DNA of 64,000 bases from Mikania micrantha (lineage: Eukaryota > Streptophyta > Magnoliopsida > Asterales > Asteraceae): positions 12,496,755 to 12,560,754 of the forward strand of contig CM018695.1 in NCBI GenBank assembly GCA_009363875.1, in the 5' to 3' direction. This document shows, piece by piece, positions 33,735 to 46,482 of this stretch. The notes under the pieces are model-generated. The model saw nothing but the letters and a program-made list of their open reading frames with translations, was not told where the DNA came from and made no database searches. Made by a program: the position numbers and the translations under genes. Within the stretch, counting starts at the first letter, position 1. Every line of letters starts with the position of its first letter.

Positions 33735-36425
33735 TGTGACAATCCGACTTTTCGGATTAACCTTGTTAACTGAAAGTGGTTAGATCATAGGCCCAACAAA
33801 GCCTAGTAGGCCCAATAAGACCAATTTAGGCCTAATGAAAACAAGGAAGGCCCACTGAGGCCCAAGTAGGCCAAAGTAGGCTCAAGGAAGGCCAATGAGG
33901 CCCAAATAGGCCCAATGAGTTCAGGATAGGCCCAATTGTAAATTAAGAGGCCCAATTAGGTTAATTTAGCTCAATAATGTTCTAAGTATCCAATTAGTAA
34001 CAATCCAGTATTTTTTTGGATAAATCCTGTTAACTGAAAGTTAACGAAATCAAAAGAAATTATGCAATATTAAGTAGTGAATTTAGACACATGATTTTAT
34101 AGAACACTTGGATTGTGTGAATAATAGTTAAATGTATCAAGAATGTGAATTTTGACTATTAAAGTCAAAATTCGAAGTGGCTAAGTGAGTGAAATTCGAG
34201 TTTTATAGCAAAAAGCAATTAGGAGTCGAATTAATTATGTGAGTAACTGACATTGATGAATAACAAACGTTTCTATCAGTTACTAAGCCTTAAATCATTG
34301 TATTGAAAGCAATTAAACTCCTCAAATCGAAACCGAATTGTATATATCAAAATTGTATATTTCGGTTCAAATTCATACAATTGAACCCGCATAATTGCTG
34401 ATCAGTGGTATTAGAGACTAGTGCAAACAACAATTTCATTCAACAACTTGCGGAGAGAAGGATTCGATTGAAGGGGCGACCGAACCTAGGGCTTGAAAGC
34501 GATCTACAACGATTGGACATTTAACCAAGTAAGTTTCAGTTGTACATCTTCTAATCATGCCGACTCAGATTAATCCTAAGTCAATTTTGTCTGATAACAT
34601 CGAGTTCTAGGAATTCAGTAATTAGGGTTCATAAGGAAAACGTTTTTGGGGATTTTGAATGTAACAGTTCTAAAAATCAAAATTTATGATATAGGTAGCT
34701 TAAGAAGAGATCGAATAAGGATACCCCTAAGTTGGCTTGGTCATATTTCATTTAATTAAACGATTTTATGTTCTAGGGTTTATAGTTTGATACGGTTTGG
34801 GGTTTTCTGTAGAAATGGAGTTTATAATCAAATTAAACATATCAGAGAGTTTCGGATTAACATAGGGAAGAAAAAACCCTATGAATTTAGAATTTGACAG
34901 ATGCGAATTGGATCGAATTCGATTGGGGATCGGGTTGGTTGAAACCGGATTCATTTGGATTAGATTTTGGGACGTTGGATTTGATTGATAATCAAATTGA
35001 AACTAGGATTGAACTCGGTTATATACCAGAAACAAAAGCCCCTAGATTAAGGATTGATCGGATTTGAATTGGGGGTTCAATTTGGAACTTGTTGCTTCGG
35101 CTATGATTAAGAAAAGGGATTCAGTGTTCCTGATACTTAAAACAAATTAGAAATCAGTTGTTTAACAAAGATTGAAGCAGTTGAGTTGGTAGGTGGTGTG
35201 TGCGGTGGATGGAGGGTCACGGGTTCGAACCCGGCCCTAACCATTTTTAGGATTTAAGGTTATTTTAGTATTTTTGTCATAACTTTCGCGTACGAACTCC
35301 GTTTTAACCCGTTCGAATTTCATTAGAACCAGAATTCTATCCCGAACATATTTGTATAATAAAATTTAGATTTTAATATGAAACGAAATCGTGTATAATT
35401 ACGGTTAATTAAATAAATCAGACATGATTTTATTTAAACGATTCCAAAGGCACGCGTAATTTCGTATGCATTTATCTAACACTTTAACATACGTGTGTTG
35501 ACACGTATGTGATTTCACACATGACACAATTCGAATAACACTAGGTTATTGTTTAAACACAGATTCTTCGTAAAGGATCTTTTACGCGGGTTCACGAGTA
35601 TTTGATCATTATGCTAAAATCAAAGGTGCGTACACGGCCCCTTTCTTATTTTAAACTGTTTTGGGGGAGAAAACATGTGCAACAAACTCTTTTTAGATAC
35701 ATATCACTTGCATGAGTTAGCTGTTTACATTATGTGACAACATAGCAATTGAAAGTCCTTACACATCTCGAACCGTTTAGTTTGCTGTAACGCAAAGCGT
35801 GGTAGTTGGAAATAGATCTATTAGGTTTGACAAACCTCACCTGGTAGATGGGATCTACGCAGGTGTTTGACTGACCAAACACAATTTTACTATTGTTGTG
35901 CTAGACAATAGTGGCAAGGCAAAAACATGCTATAGCATGGCAATTCGTCAGCTTCGGTGTCGACCACTTATGTAAATAGTTTATATGACTAGCTATCATG
36001 ACTGTGCATGTGTGATTATGTTATCTACAAACTTGATATTCAAACTGATGTTTTGAACATTGTGAATACTTAAAACCTGTGTTATGCACCAACCTTTGTG
36101 TTGACTTGATTTACACATTTTCTCAGGACGCTAAGGCGCGCATTACAGCTGGCATGGACTAGGAGATAGAGTCGCATGCATTTTAAACATTTTGGATATT
36201 TGAATTTGAACATTTGAGGATTTTGTTTTGTAATTTACATATTACAACTGTTATTGGTTTTTAAACGCTTCCGCAATTTTTGAAAACTCTGATGTTATGT
36301 TTTTAAGACTAAAGTATGATTTGAAATTCATATAGAGGTCTTCGTTATGTCTAATGATCTGAGATCCTGGTTTGTCACGTTCCCAAACGGTATGATTCCG
36401 TTAGTTGAAAATTGGGGGTGTGACA
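33735..36425 (+). repeat. LTR 2 of the Tekay-like array (shared)
   Basis: 2691 bp. It serves both as 3' LTR of unit 1 and 5' LTR of unit 2. Differences from LTR 1 are mostly one-base losses in short runs (for example TTTTCAG to TTTCAG, GAAAACG to GAAACG) and very few substitutions. Confidence 0.92.
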
Positions 36426-36608
36426 GATTGGTATCAGAGACATTGGTTATAGCGAACTAGGTTTGCATTTGTAGACTTAGACTATGACTGTTAGACATTA
36501 GACACATATGTTTACACATATTACTTAGAAATTACATATGACATTATGTAATTGACTTGTTTACACATTCCATGGCACTGCACTTACATATGGTATTATG
36601 TAACAGGC

Positions 36609-37243
36609 ATGGCATCATCATCAGTACCTTACATCTATATTGATGATTCTGAGGACGAGGCACCGATAGTTCCAGCACCACCGTCATCACCACCACCACC
36701 TATTCCATCTCCTCCACCATATGAGAGGGATGACTCAGATCCGGAGGAGGATCCAAACGAGACCCGAGGAGGATCCAGACGAGGATCCGGATGAGGACCC
36801 GGATGAGGATCCGAGGAGGAGCCAGTGGAGGGCACTCAGCAGATCCCTGCTGAGGGACCTTCTACACATCCACCACCAGTATTGGATATTCCTGAGCCTA
36901 AGAGGCAAAGGACTGACGCTGAGGAGATCGCCAAACTGCGCGAGGATTTGTACGAGGCAGAAGACAGGATCGCACAAAACTCTCAGGAAAAATGGGATGC
37001 TAATGAGAGGCAAGAGGAACTTGCCCATCTGGTTCATGATATGCGGGATGAGATGATTAATTTGATTGGTCGTCTTGAAGCTTCAGAGAACCGAGCTGAG
37101 ATCTTGGAGGGCAGAATAGAAGCTTAGAGGATTTAGTAGCCTCAGACAATGAAGAGGAGGATTATGAGAATGGAGAGGAAGAAGGGGAGGAACCAGCACC
37201 AGTTGTTGATTCCGATCCTGAATCCACTGTTGAGGATGATTGA
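36609..37243 (+). pseudogene. Extra ORF of unit 2, frameshifted
   Basis: Same start as the 27820 ORF. In the acidic repeat it has GAGACCCGAGG where unit 1 has GAGGACCCGGAGG, and CCGAGGAGG where unit 1 has CCGGAGGAGG, so the frame is lost inside the repeat. A further deletion (GAAGCTTAGAGG for GAAGCCTTAGAGG) breaks the end of the coiled coil. All are losses in runs of two or three identical bases. Confidence 0.8.
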
Positions 37244-37488
37244 TTTTTTTTCTCTTTTTTGTTTGTTTAAACTTATTAGGAACGGGTTGTGTTCCTACAT
37301 TAGTAGTTTGAAAACTTATGTTTTATTTCAAAAGTATTGTACTCAAATCAAATCTTTATCTATTGAAAAACTATTATTTAGTTCCAACAGTTGTGTTGAT
37401 TTATATTACATGCTGTGTTTGTTGTTTTGCTTACACATGTCACATTGGATTTGATAACACGCTAACACTTCTTGTAAATAGGAAGAAA

Positions 37489-40400
37489 ATGGCTGACGAA
37501 AAATCACATGACAGTTGCTGAGCTCAACGAGCTAATTAACAACAGAGTTGCAGAGGCAATCGCACAATATGCTCAGACACACAACACAGGGCCACATGGT
37601 CCAGCTGGGGACTGGTTAACCCACAGGCATGCACGTTCAAGATGTTCTTGGACTGTAAACCACACAACTTCAAAGGGTCGGAGGGGGCCATAGGACTCCT
37701 TCGATGGATTGAAAAGGCATAATCTGTGTTCGAGATGTGCAACTGCCCTGACGAGAGCAAGGTGAAGTTGCTACGGGAACATTGGAGGGTCCAGCATTAA
37801 CTTGGTGGAACTCAAATGTTCAGACTTGGGGTTGGGTGAGGCTAATGCATTGACTTGGAATGGCTTCAAAACTTTAATGCAGGAGGAGTACTGTCCTCGT
37901 AGTGAGATGCAAAAATTAGAGGAAGAATACTGGCACCTCAAGATGGAGGGGTCAAATATGAAGAGTACACGACCAGGTCACATGAGTTGGCCAGACTTCT
38001 ACCACACATGGCTACTCCAGCCAGCAAATGGATTGAAAGATACATTGGAGGACTAGTGCCTCAGATTCAGGATGGTTACTTCAGCAAATCCCACCACCAT
38101 TCAACAAGCTGTTCGTTTAGCGCATCAGCTTACTGATCAGGCAGTATTACAGGGGACTCTGCCTAAACGAACATCTGCTACCAAGGTGGGAGATCATAAA
38201 AGAAAGTGGGAAGGTAACAACTCAAAGAGGTCACAACCAACAATCATATCAGCAAAACCGGAAGCAAGACTCAAACAAGTCTTATCATAATTCAAGCAGT
38301 GGTCAGCAATCGTCATCATCGGGGGGTTATATGGTAAACACCCCAAGTGCAACAGGTGTGGGTATCATCATGCAGGTAATCAGTGTGATAGAGCTAGTGC
38401 CAAGGGTGTGGCAAGATTGGACATGCGGCTAAGGATTGTCGCGGGGAGCTACAGAACAACACAACAACCAGAATAATAACCAGAACAACGCACAGAAGGG
38501 TTGTTTTGAGTGTGGCAAATGGGGCATTTTAGAAAGATTGCCCGCAACTCAAGAAAGGCGGGGACAATAATGTCAATGGCAATGGGAATGGCAACGGTAA
38601 TGGTAATGGCACCAACAACAACAATAACAATAACAACAAAATGGTGCTAGAGGGCAGGGCGTTTGTGATTGGAGGACGTCAGGCACGGGAGGATCCCAAC
38701 ATCGTTACGGGTACGTTCCTCTTAAATAATCACTATGTCTCTATGTTATTTGACACTGGTGTCCGATCGGAGTTTTGTATCTAGTTCACTTGCTAAGTTG
38801 CTAAATGTTAGTCCCACTACCTTAGATAGTCCATACACTGTGGAATTAGCTGATGGTAAGTTAATAGTAGTTGAACAAATTTTAAGGGATGTGCCTTGAT
38901 TTGATGGGTCAAACATTAGAGATTGATCTTATGCCTATTGCCTTAGGCAGTTTTGATGTAGTCATTGGCATGGACTGGTTGTCCAAAAACCAGGCTGAAA
39001 TCGTATGCCATGAAAAGATTGTTCGTATACCACTTTCGCAGGGAGAGACATTGTATGTACAAGGCGAGAAGAGCAGTACGCCACTGCGCCTCATATCTTG
39101 TATGAAAGCACACAAATGTCTGCGGAAAGGTCATACGGCAGTTATAGCACTTATAACTGAAAAGCCGGTAGCTGAGAAGAAGATTGAAGATATACCAGTA
39201 GTTTGTGAATTTCCGGAGGTGTTTCCAGAAGACTTGCCGGGATTACCGCCTATCAGACAGGTGGAATTCCGAATCGACCTTACACCAGATGCAGCACCAC
39301 CGATAGCTAGAGCGCCTTATCGACTTGCACCGTCAGAGATGCAAGAGTTATCTACACAATTGCAAGAGTTGTTGGATAAGGGTTTCATACGACCTAGTTT
39401 TCACCGTGGGGAGCTCCAGTTTGTTTGTAAGAAGAAGGACGAGACTTTCCGTATGTGTATCGATTACCGGGAATTGAACAAGGTCACTATCAAGAACCGG
39501 TATCCGTTACCCAGGATTGACGATCTGTTCGATCAGTTGCAAGGTTCGAGTTACTACTCGAAGATTGATCTCAGGTCTGGTTATCATCAACTAAGAGTCC
39601 AGGAGGAGGATATCCCGAAGACAGCATTCAGGACACGCTATGGCCATTATGAGTTCTTGGTCATGCCATTTGGGTTGACAAACGCTCCAGCTGTATTCAT
39701 GGATCTCATGAATCGTGTTTGTAAACCTTATCTTGATAAGTTTGTCATTGTTTTCATTGATGACATTCTCATCTATTCCCAGACTGAGGAGGAGCACGCC
39801 GAACATCTTCGATTACTATTGGAATTATTGAAACAGAACAACTGTACGCTAAGTTCTCGAAATGTGACTTCTGGATGCGAGAAGTACAATTCTTGGGACA
39901 TATAGTTAATGAAAAGGGTATATACATGTTGATCCACGAAGATTGAAGCGATTAAGAATGGGATGGGAAGCACCAAAACCCCTACCGAGGTACGACAGTT
40001 CCTTGGTTGGCAGGTTATTATCGACGATTCATTGAAGGTTTCTCAAAGATCGCTCAACACTTACAGCTCTTACGCATAAGGGAACGAAGTATAACTGGAC
40101 GGATAAACAGGAAGCTGCATTCCAGTTATTGAAACAGAAACTCTGCAGTGCACCGATTCTGTCCTTACCGGAAGGGACGGAAGACTTGGTGGTGTATTGT
40201 GATGCATCTGCACAGGGTTTGGGATGTGTGTTGATGCAACGTGATAAAGTGATTGCTTATGCTTCCAGACAACTACGAACCCACGAAAAGAATTACACTA
40301 CTCATGACTTGGAGTTAGGAGCAGTGGGTTTGCTTTGAAGATTTGGAGGCATTATCTGTATGGAACTAAGTGTACTATTTATACTGATCATAAGAGTTTG

Positions 40401-41979
40401 CAACATATCTTTGATCAGAAGGAACTCAATATGAGACAACGACGATGGGTTGAGTTGTTGAACGATTATGAGTGTGCGATTAAGTATCACCCGGGAAAAG
40501 CTAATGTGGTAGCTGATGCTTTAAGCAGAAAGGATACTTCAACAAGACGGGTTCGTGCACTTATGATGACAATACATACTGACTTACCTGACAAGGTACG
40601 CAGTGCTCAGATTGAAGCTTTGAAAAAGGAAAACTTGGTACAGGAATCTTTACGGGGAATGGAAGAACAGTGGATGCTAAGTCTGATGGAATTCGTTATT
40701 TCATTAATCGAATTTGGATACCTTTGTATGGAGGTTTAAGGGAACTCGTGATGGATGAAGCACACAGTCCAGATATTCAGTCCATCGGGATCAGACAAGA
40801 TGTATCATGATAAATGTTTGACTTGTTCGAAAGTCAAAGTTGAATACCAGAAGCCATCTGGTTTACTGCAACAACCAGAGATACCGATGTGGAAATGGGA
40901 ACAGATTTCGATGGATTCATTACTAAGTTACCCCGTACACCGAGTGGTTGTGATACGATATGGGTAATTGTCGATCGATTAACGAAATCTGCACACTTCT
41001 TAGCAATCAAGGAAACTGATAAGATGGAGAAACTGACTCGCATTTACATCAAGGAAGTGGTAGCACGGCATGGCGTGCCAATCTCTATCATATCAGATCG
41101 GGATGCCCGATTTACTTCCAACTTTTGGAAATCTCTTCATAAGTCATTGGGGACTCGCTGGATATGAGTACCGCCTATCATCCACAGACCGACGGTCAAA
41201 GTGAACGTACGATTCAAACGCTCGAGGATATGTTACGAGCCTGTGTAATTGACTTTGGTGATAGCTGGGAGAATCATTTACCGTTAGTGGAATTCTCTTA
41301 CAATAATAGTTATCATACAAGTATTCAAGCAGCACCGTTTGAAGTTGTTGGTCGTCGCAAATGTCGTTCACCAGTTTGTTGGGCTGGAAATTGGTGATAG
41401 TCAGATAACAGGTCTGAACTGGTGCACGAGACAACAGAGAAGATAGTTCAAATCCGGAACCGTATGGCAGCGGCCCGGGATCGACAAAGAGTTATGCTGA
41501 CAAGCGTCGTAAACCGTTGGAATTTCAAGTAGGCGACCGAGTTCTTCTAAAGGTATCACCTTGGAAAGGTGTGATACGATTCGGCAAGCGCGGAAAGCTT
41601 AGTCCACGTTACGTAGGACTTTTGAGATCCTGAAAAGGATTGGTCCGGTTGCGTATCAACTCAAAACTACCGGATGAACTCAGTGGAGTTCATGATGTTC
41701 TTTCACGTATCGAATTAAAAAATGTCTTTCTGATGAGACATTGATTGTACCATTGGAGGAAATACAAGTGGATGAACAGTTACGATTCATAGAGGAACCA
41801 GCAGAAATTATGGACCGAGAGGTCAAACAACTTAAGCAAAGCAAGATTCCAATAGTCAAAGTCGATCGGTGGAATTCAAGACGTGGTCCTGAATTACATG
41901 GGAACGGGAAGACCAAATGATGAAGAAGTATCCTCATCTATTCAAAACAGCTACTGCTAACACTGAGAGCGCACGATAA
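37489..41979 (+). pseudogene. gag-pol of unit 2, heavily frameshifted
   Basis: Co-linear with 28712-33220. The longest open piece is 38889-39905 (protease to RT, with FIDDILIYS). It shares the TAA in Gag and the integrase finger deletion with unit 1, but reads KMYHDKCLTC in frame because the extra T of unit 1 is absent. Many single-base gaps break Gag, RT, RNase H and integrase. Similarity ends at the same stop and chromodomain as unit 1. Confidence 0.88.
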
Positions 41980-42493
41980 ATTTCGGGACGAAATTTCCTT
42001 CAACAAGGGGATGACGTGATGCTTCACACATCAACACTGCAAATTTCAAACTGTAAGCACAAACACTTTATTCAATTGGTTTTGTTACAAACATTTGTGT
42101 TACATTACAGTTTATACATTTTATGTGCTACATTTCATATGTTACATGTTATGTAGTAGTACATGCATGATTAGCTACACACATTTTGCTATGTGCGGGG
42201 TTGCATAGTACAAACAGTTACAGCCACTCATTATGTGTGAGGTACACAGCACAGTATGATCAAACAAAACAGTCACAGTTAGGTGAACTAACTGGTGTAC
42301 ACACAAACAGTCACATTGAACGATCACATTTAGTTGTGATGTTGCAAGCATTAGATTTTGTGTGTGAAGTACACACAAGCACACGGAATGATCAAACCAC
42401 ACTAACACGTACGATTTAAACTCGTAAGTAGTTTCCTAATACTCCTAACATTTACTAATTTTCGGGACGAAAATTCCTTCAACAAGGGGATGA

Positions 42494-42837
42494 TGTGACA
42501 ATCCGACTTTTCGGATTAACCTTGTTAACTGAAAGTGGTTAGATCATAGGCCCAACAAGCCTAGTAGGCCCAATAAACCAATTAGGCCTAATGAAAACAA
42601 GGAAGGCCCACTGAGCCCAAGTAGCAAAGTAGGCTCAAGGAAGGCCAATGAGGCCCATAGGCCAATGAGTTCAGGATAGGCCCAATTGTAATAAGAGGCC
42701 CATTAGGTTAATTTAGACTAATAATGTTCTAAGTATCCAATTAGTAACAATCCAGTATTTTTTTGGATAAATCCTGTTAACTGAAAGTTAACGAAATCAA
42801 AAGAAATTATGCAATATTAAGTAGTGAATTTAGACAC
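42494..42837 (+). repeat. LTR 3, truncated after 344 bp
   Basis: Begins TGTGACAATCCG like the other LTRs and follows them to GAATTTAGACAC, then changes abruptly to unrelated AT-rich sequence. The density of small deletions is highest here (for example in the GGCCCA cluster). No right-hand TSD exists. Confidence 0.9.
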
Positions 42838-43115
42838 TTTTTTTCATATTAAAAAATAGTTCTAACAAATAAAAATGAAATCTTTTTTTTATTACAAAGC
42901 ACACTTAAACAAAGTTTACAAAATATGAAACTTTTCTATAAATGATTTTTTTTAAACAAAAATTATTTTAAATTTGTAGTTTTAGGAAAAAATTAAAGTT
43001 ATGTAAAAATAGGTTTTCTTAAAAAAAACAAGTATTTTAAAAAAAGTTTTCTTACAAAATATATAACATTTCAATTTTCAACCCGTGTAATACACGAGAT
43101 TTTACCTACTTTCTC
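42838..43115 (+). mobile_element. Helitron-like 3' fragment
   Basis: AT-rich text similar to the 3' part of the 13508-13952 copy, ending with hairpin CGTGTAATACACG (43084-43096) and TACCTACT where CTAGT is expected. Fragmentary. Confidence 0.35.
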
Positions 43116-43192
43116 AGTATACATATAAATTTGTACGATAACTTTAATCATATCATTAGTTAAAAAATTGTAACAAATACTTAATGTGTACA

Positions 43193-43236
43193 CCAAAGGC
43201 ATTATAGCCTAGCGGTATCTTCTGGTTGTCACACCT
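43193..43236 (+). mobile_element. SINE head fragment
   Basis: AAAGGCATTATAGCCTAGCGG with A box TAGCCTAGCGG, cut off at 43236 by the following LTR. There is no B box. Confidence 0.4.
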
Positions 43237-44496
43237 TGCATCGCGTGTGAAATCCACGACGCGGTGTCGACTGGTCGAGTGAATCATGACCAAGATTCAG
43301 AAAGAACAACCACAAGTTTACTAGATTTCATAATATAAGTGTAGTTTAAATACAAGTCATATCTAACTACCAAAAGAATTACAACTAAACGACCTCAAAA
43401 ATATTGTTTAGAAAATAAGAACAGACAAGATGATTAAACAAAAAAGATTATGTGAGTTTCTAATCCATCCTAGCTGTTTCTTGATCTTGATATATCTTAA
43501 ATAGGCCGTCTTAGTTGTCCCTGAATGCACCTATCCTTGATTTCTAGAAACACGTGAAAAATATCTGTCAACTACGAATAATTGATGAGAAACATAGGTT
43601 TAATTCAAAAACAACAATGATTTATGAAATGAAGTGACAGAGTAAGTAAATGATTTACAACACAAATAATATATATGACATAAATGTTCACATGATGGTT
43701 GTAACCACAACTAACATTGAGTATAATGATGTGGTCAATCCACGAGTGTCCATGATGATGTGTTCAACTTAGGATCAAGTCCTAAACTACGTTTGGAGTT
43801 AGATCTAAAGTAGACATAAATGCGTCAAATACGGCTCATGATGTTAAAGTTAATTAACACCAACTCCATATTCCCGTAAAAGCGTCCAACACAGCCCATG
43901 CTGATAAAATTAATTAACACCAACTCCGTGTTCTTGTAAATGTGTCCGATATGGCCCATGCTGTTAAAGTCAATTAACACCAACTCCATATTTCCGTGAA
44001 TGCGCTCAATCCGCAGTTAGCAATAAAACAGATTAAAGCAAACTCCCACCTTGTCGTAATGTGGCCGCTTTCCCTTGTTGTGATCATCCAGTACTAATGA
44101 CATGATGAAATAATGTATAAAAGATGTGAACAAGTTTGTTTACAATAATGAGTACCATGTTATGGGTTATGTTATAATTGTAAAAATCAAGTTGTACTAA
44201 AGTATATAGCCGAAGATGTTGAATTTCAAAACAATGCTTCAATTGTTCAAAGAAATGTCACTTGAGTCATTGAAAAGAACTATGTTTGATAAATCCAGTT
44301 GAAAAGTAGTTTGACGAAAACTGTTTAACGATAGAACACTTTGAAAGTTGTTAGTCACATGCATCACCCCAAAGAGTTTCAAACAAGAAAAAGAGGGGTT
44401 ATGATCTCATCTTGGTGTGTTGTGCAATAAATTGAACTTGATTACCGATGCACTTGCTCGTTGTTTGTGATTTGGTTGTATTCAAACTGTAACACC
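43237..44496 (-). mobile_element. Solo-LTR-like sequence, minus strand
   Basis: On the minus strand it runs from TGTTACAGTTTGAATAC to GCAAGGTGTGACA, TG...CA ends of about 1260 bp. No internal region adjoins and no 5-bp duplication was found. The TTCAAACTGTAACACC end is repeated at 44505-44520. It contains a 60-bp tandem repeat listed separately. Confidence 0.5.
43821..44056. repeat. 60-bp tandem repeat, about four units
   Basis: The period is exactly 60 bp, with (G/A)TTAATTAACACCAACTCC as the most conserved part in units 1-3; unit 4 is diverged (GATTAAAGCAAACTCC). Confidence 0.85.
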
Positions 44497-44589
44497 CCCA
44501 AAATTTCAAACTGTAACACCTAAAAATAAACATGGCTAAAATTTGATCCTATATATATATATATATATATATATGTTACTTAGTTTGAA

Positions 44590-44629
<40 letters not shown>

Positions 44630-45249
44630 TTAATAATATTAATAATATTTATAAAATACAAATTTAAATAATAAAATTAATTACAAGTCAAGTTTATGAA
44701 TTGAAAATAAATAAAATAAAATAAATATATACATATATAGTAATAGTACACTGGACACACAATAACATAAATAAATAAAATAAATATGTGTGGTTTGGCT
44801 TTTCATGCACAGAAAGAAGCGAAGAAACAAAAGTTCCTGTTGCCATTTATCTGAATTTTTTTAGAAGTGATGTTTTTTTGAATGTTTAAAAACATGTATT
44901 TTATGTGTATGGATTTGGCTCAGACATGATTTAACCGGTTTAACCGGGTTGTACCGGATGGTTCGACCGTACACACTAATTAACTATGTAATTTCATATA
45001 AATACGACTTATAATTAAATAAATTTCCAAAAAGTATTCAACTTCATACAAAAACAATTTAAAAAATACTCAAATCTATTGAAAACAATCTAAAAATTAC
45101 TCAAATTCTAATAATTTTTTTAAAATAAAAGAGCATAATAGGATTATGACATTGGCGTGTTAAACGCATCAAGTTCACGACTGTTTATAAGCCGAAATTC
45201 CCTATCTTGTATTTTTTTTGAAACCAGGAATACCTATGAAACCGGTATA
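44497..45249. other. Microsatellite-rich intergenic sequence
   Basis: (TA)n near 44553-44574, (AAT)n near 44588-44640, then AT-rich sequence and a short GGTTTAACCGGGTTGTACCGG stretch near 44937. No gene. Confidence 0.5.
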
Positions 45250-45254
45250 AATTG

Positions 45255-45655
45255 CCGGCATAGTTGACCAAAGGAACATCCATAATATCTGAGGGTTGTA
45301 CTACGATGGATGCTATCAGATTATGATTTTAGCGAAGCGGATTTGTGGTTACAATTTCTCTAGAGATGAGCTACATCAGGATAATGGTACTTCAGTCAAG
45401 GCCGTGTCTGAGAGATCAGGTGTCATGTGCAATTGCTAAAAATGGGTCACTATGTGTGCGTGTGTGGTAATTAGTTTGTACCACACACGCACAGATAATG
45501 GTTTTAGTGAAGTGGATTTGTGGTTACAATTTCTCTAGACATGAGCTGCATAAGGATAATGGTACTTCAGTCAGGGCCGTGTCTGAGAGATCATGTGTCT
45601 TGTGAGATTGTTAAAAATGGGCCTATGTGTGCGGTGTGTGGTAATTAGTTTGTAA
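45255..45655 (+). mobile_element. SINE-related sequence with tandem duplication
   Basis: Starts GCCGGCATAGTTGACCAAAG, the same head as at 46483. Then a unit of about 168 bp (TTTAG(C/T)GAAG(C/T)GGATTTGTGG ... GTGTGTGGTAATTAGTTTGT) occurs twice in tandem, at about 45328-45480 and 45502-45652, with about 90% identity by eye. Confidence 0.5.
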
Positions 45656-45834
45656 CTAAATGTGAAGTTAGTTAATTTGTTTTGTAACTTAAATTATAAA
45701 TTGTAATGAGTTATTGGGTCAAATGTTAAAGGAAAAAGTTTATCTTTTAGCTTTTATAAAATTCGTAACTATGTTAAATGTATTTAAAAAATTGGAATGT
45801 AAATTATATGTGTTTGTTGTAAAATAAATTAATA
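45656..45834. repeat. Dispersed repeat, reverse copy at 54920-55195
   Basis: AACTTAAATTATAAATTGTAATGAGTTATTGGGTCAAATG and neighbouring text (shown as parts: GTAATGAGTTATTG) recur reversed near 55060. No coding signal. Confidence 0.5.
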
Positions 45835-46288
45835 TATATAAGATGGGGAAAGATCAAATAAGAAGAGATTTTTGCCTAAGAAGAGTAAGAACCAATAGAA
45901 GTTTGACACATGGCATGCCTAAGAAGAGATTTTTGTACTGATTTTTTTTGTTCTGTATTTTTTTGTACTGTATTTTTTTGTACTGGATTTTTATGTTTTT
46001 TGTACTGTATTTTTGTTTTTTGTACTGTTTTTTTGTACTGCATTTTTTGTTTTTTGTACTGTATTTTTGTTTTTTGTACTGCATTTTTTAATTTTTGTAC
46101 TGCATTTTTTATTTTTTGTACTATATTATTTTGTTTTTTTTTGTACTGAATTTTTTTTGTACTGTATTTTGTTTTTCGTACTGGATTTTTGTTTTTATTT
46201 TTTAACATGCCACGTGTCAAATTCTTAATGGTTCTTACTCTTCTTAGGCAAAAATCTCTTCTCACTGGATCCAACCCCTATATAAGAT
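45835..46288. mobile_element. MITE carrying a TTTTTTGTACTG minisatellite
   Basis: Inverted repeats of about 80 bp: left arm 45835-45917 and right arm 46205-46288 share AGAAGAGATTTTTGCC, TAAGAAGAGTAAGAACCA and TTTGACAC(A/G)TGGCATG on opposite strands. Both ends lie in TATA-rich sequence. The centre, about 45935-46200, is a tandem repeat with units of 16-24 bp, each ending TTTTTGTACTG. Lysine-rich or Phe/Cys-rich ORFs here are by-products of the repeat. Confidence 0.7.
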
Positions 46289-46346
46289 ATATAATTTTTT
46301 AAAAAAAATAGGATCTCTAAAAAATGAGCCTTATACGGTCGCACTT

Positions 46347-46480
46347 AGGGGTGCTCAGAAAAACCGAAAACCGTTTAAAACCGATAACCGAACCGTATCC
46401 GTAACCGAAAAAAACCGAACCGAATTCTGAATTCGGTTAGGTTCCCAACCGTATCCGAATTCCGAATTCGGTTTGGTAAA
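46347..46480 (+). mobile_element. 5' half of an AACCGAA-rich hAT-like MITE
   Basis: TTAGGGGTGCTCAGAAAAACCG start, similar to the TAGAGGTGCTCAAACCGG start of the element at 51093, followed by repeated AACCG(A/T)A units and an inverted GAATTCGGTT part. Cut by the SINE at 46483. Confidence 0.45.
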
Positions 46481-46482
46481 CT

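Larger units (their letters stand above)
24938..36425 (+). mobile_element. Tekay/Del-like chromovirus, first unit (LTR to LTR)
   Basis: Two LTRs of about 2.7 kb flank a 6.1-kb internal region with an iMet primer site, an extra ORF, gag-pol and a 3' region. RT (YYSKIDLRSGYHQ, FIDDILIYS), CCHC Gag, and a chromodomain (VKVRWNSRRGPEFTWERE) place it in the Tekay/Del chromoviruses. Left flank CATGT (24933-24937) should be one copy of the TSD; the other cannot be found because the array ends in a truncated LTR. gag-pol carries several lesions, so the element is not autonomous as read. Confidence 0.9.
36426..42493 (+). mobile_element. Tekay-like unit 2, internal region
   Basis: 6068 bp against 6098 bp in unit 1, co-linear throughout, including the extra ORF, gag-pol and the doubled polypurine box. 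The second unit shares the Gag stop, the integrase deletion and the downstream one-base loss, and adds dozens of one-base deletions. It is either a true tandem element formed by unequal recombination between LTRs, or an assembly duplicate of raw-read quality. Confidence 0.85.

Noticed and set aside
43821..44056. Regular 60-bp repeats considered as a CRISPR-like array
   Set aside because: The whole unit is repeated with no unique spacers, in a plant LTR.
45854..46274. Lysine/tyrosine-rich minus-strand ORFs (up to 132 codons) and Phe/Cys-rich plus-strand ORFs
   Set aside because: They are translations of the TTTTTTGTACTG minisatellite inside a MITE; open in many frames only because the repeat has no stops in them.
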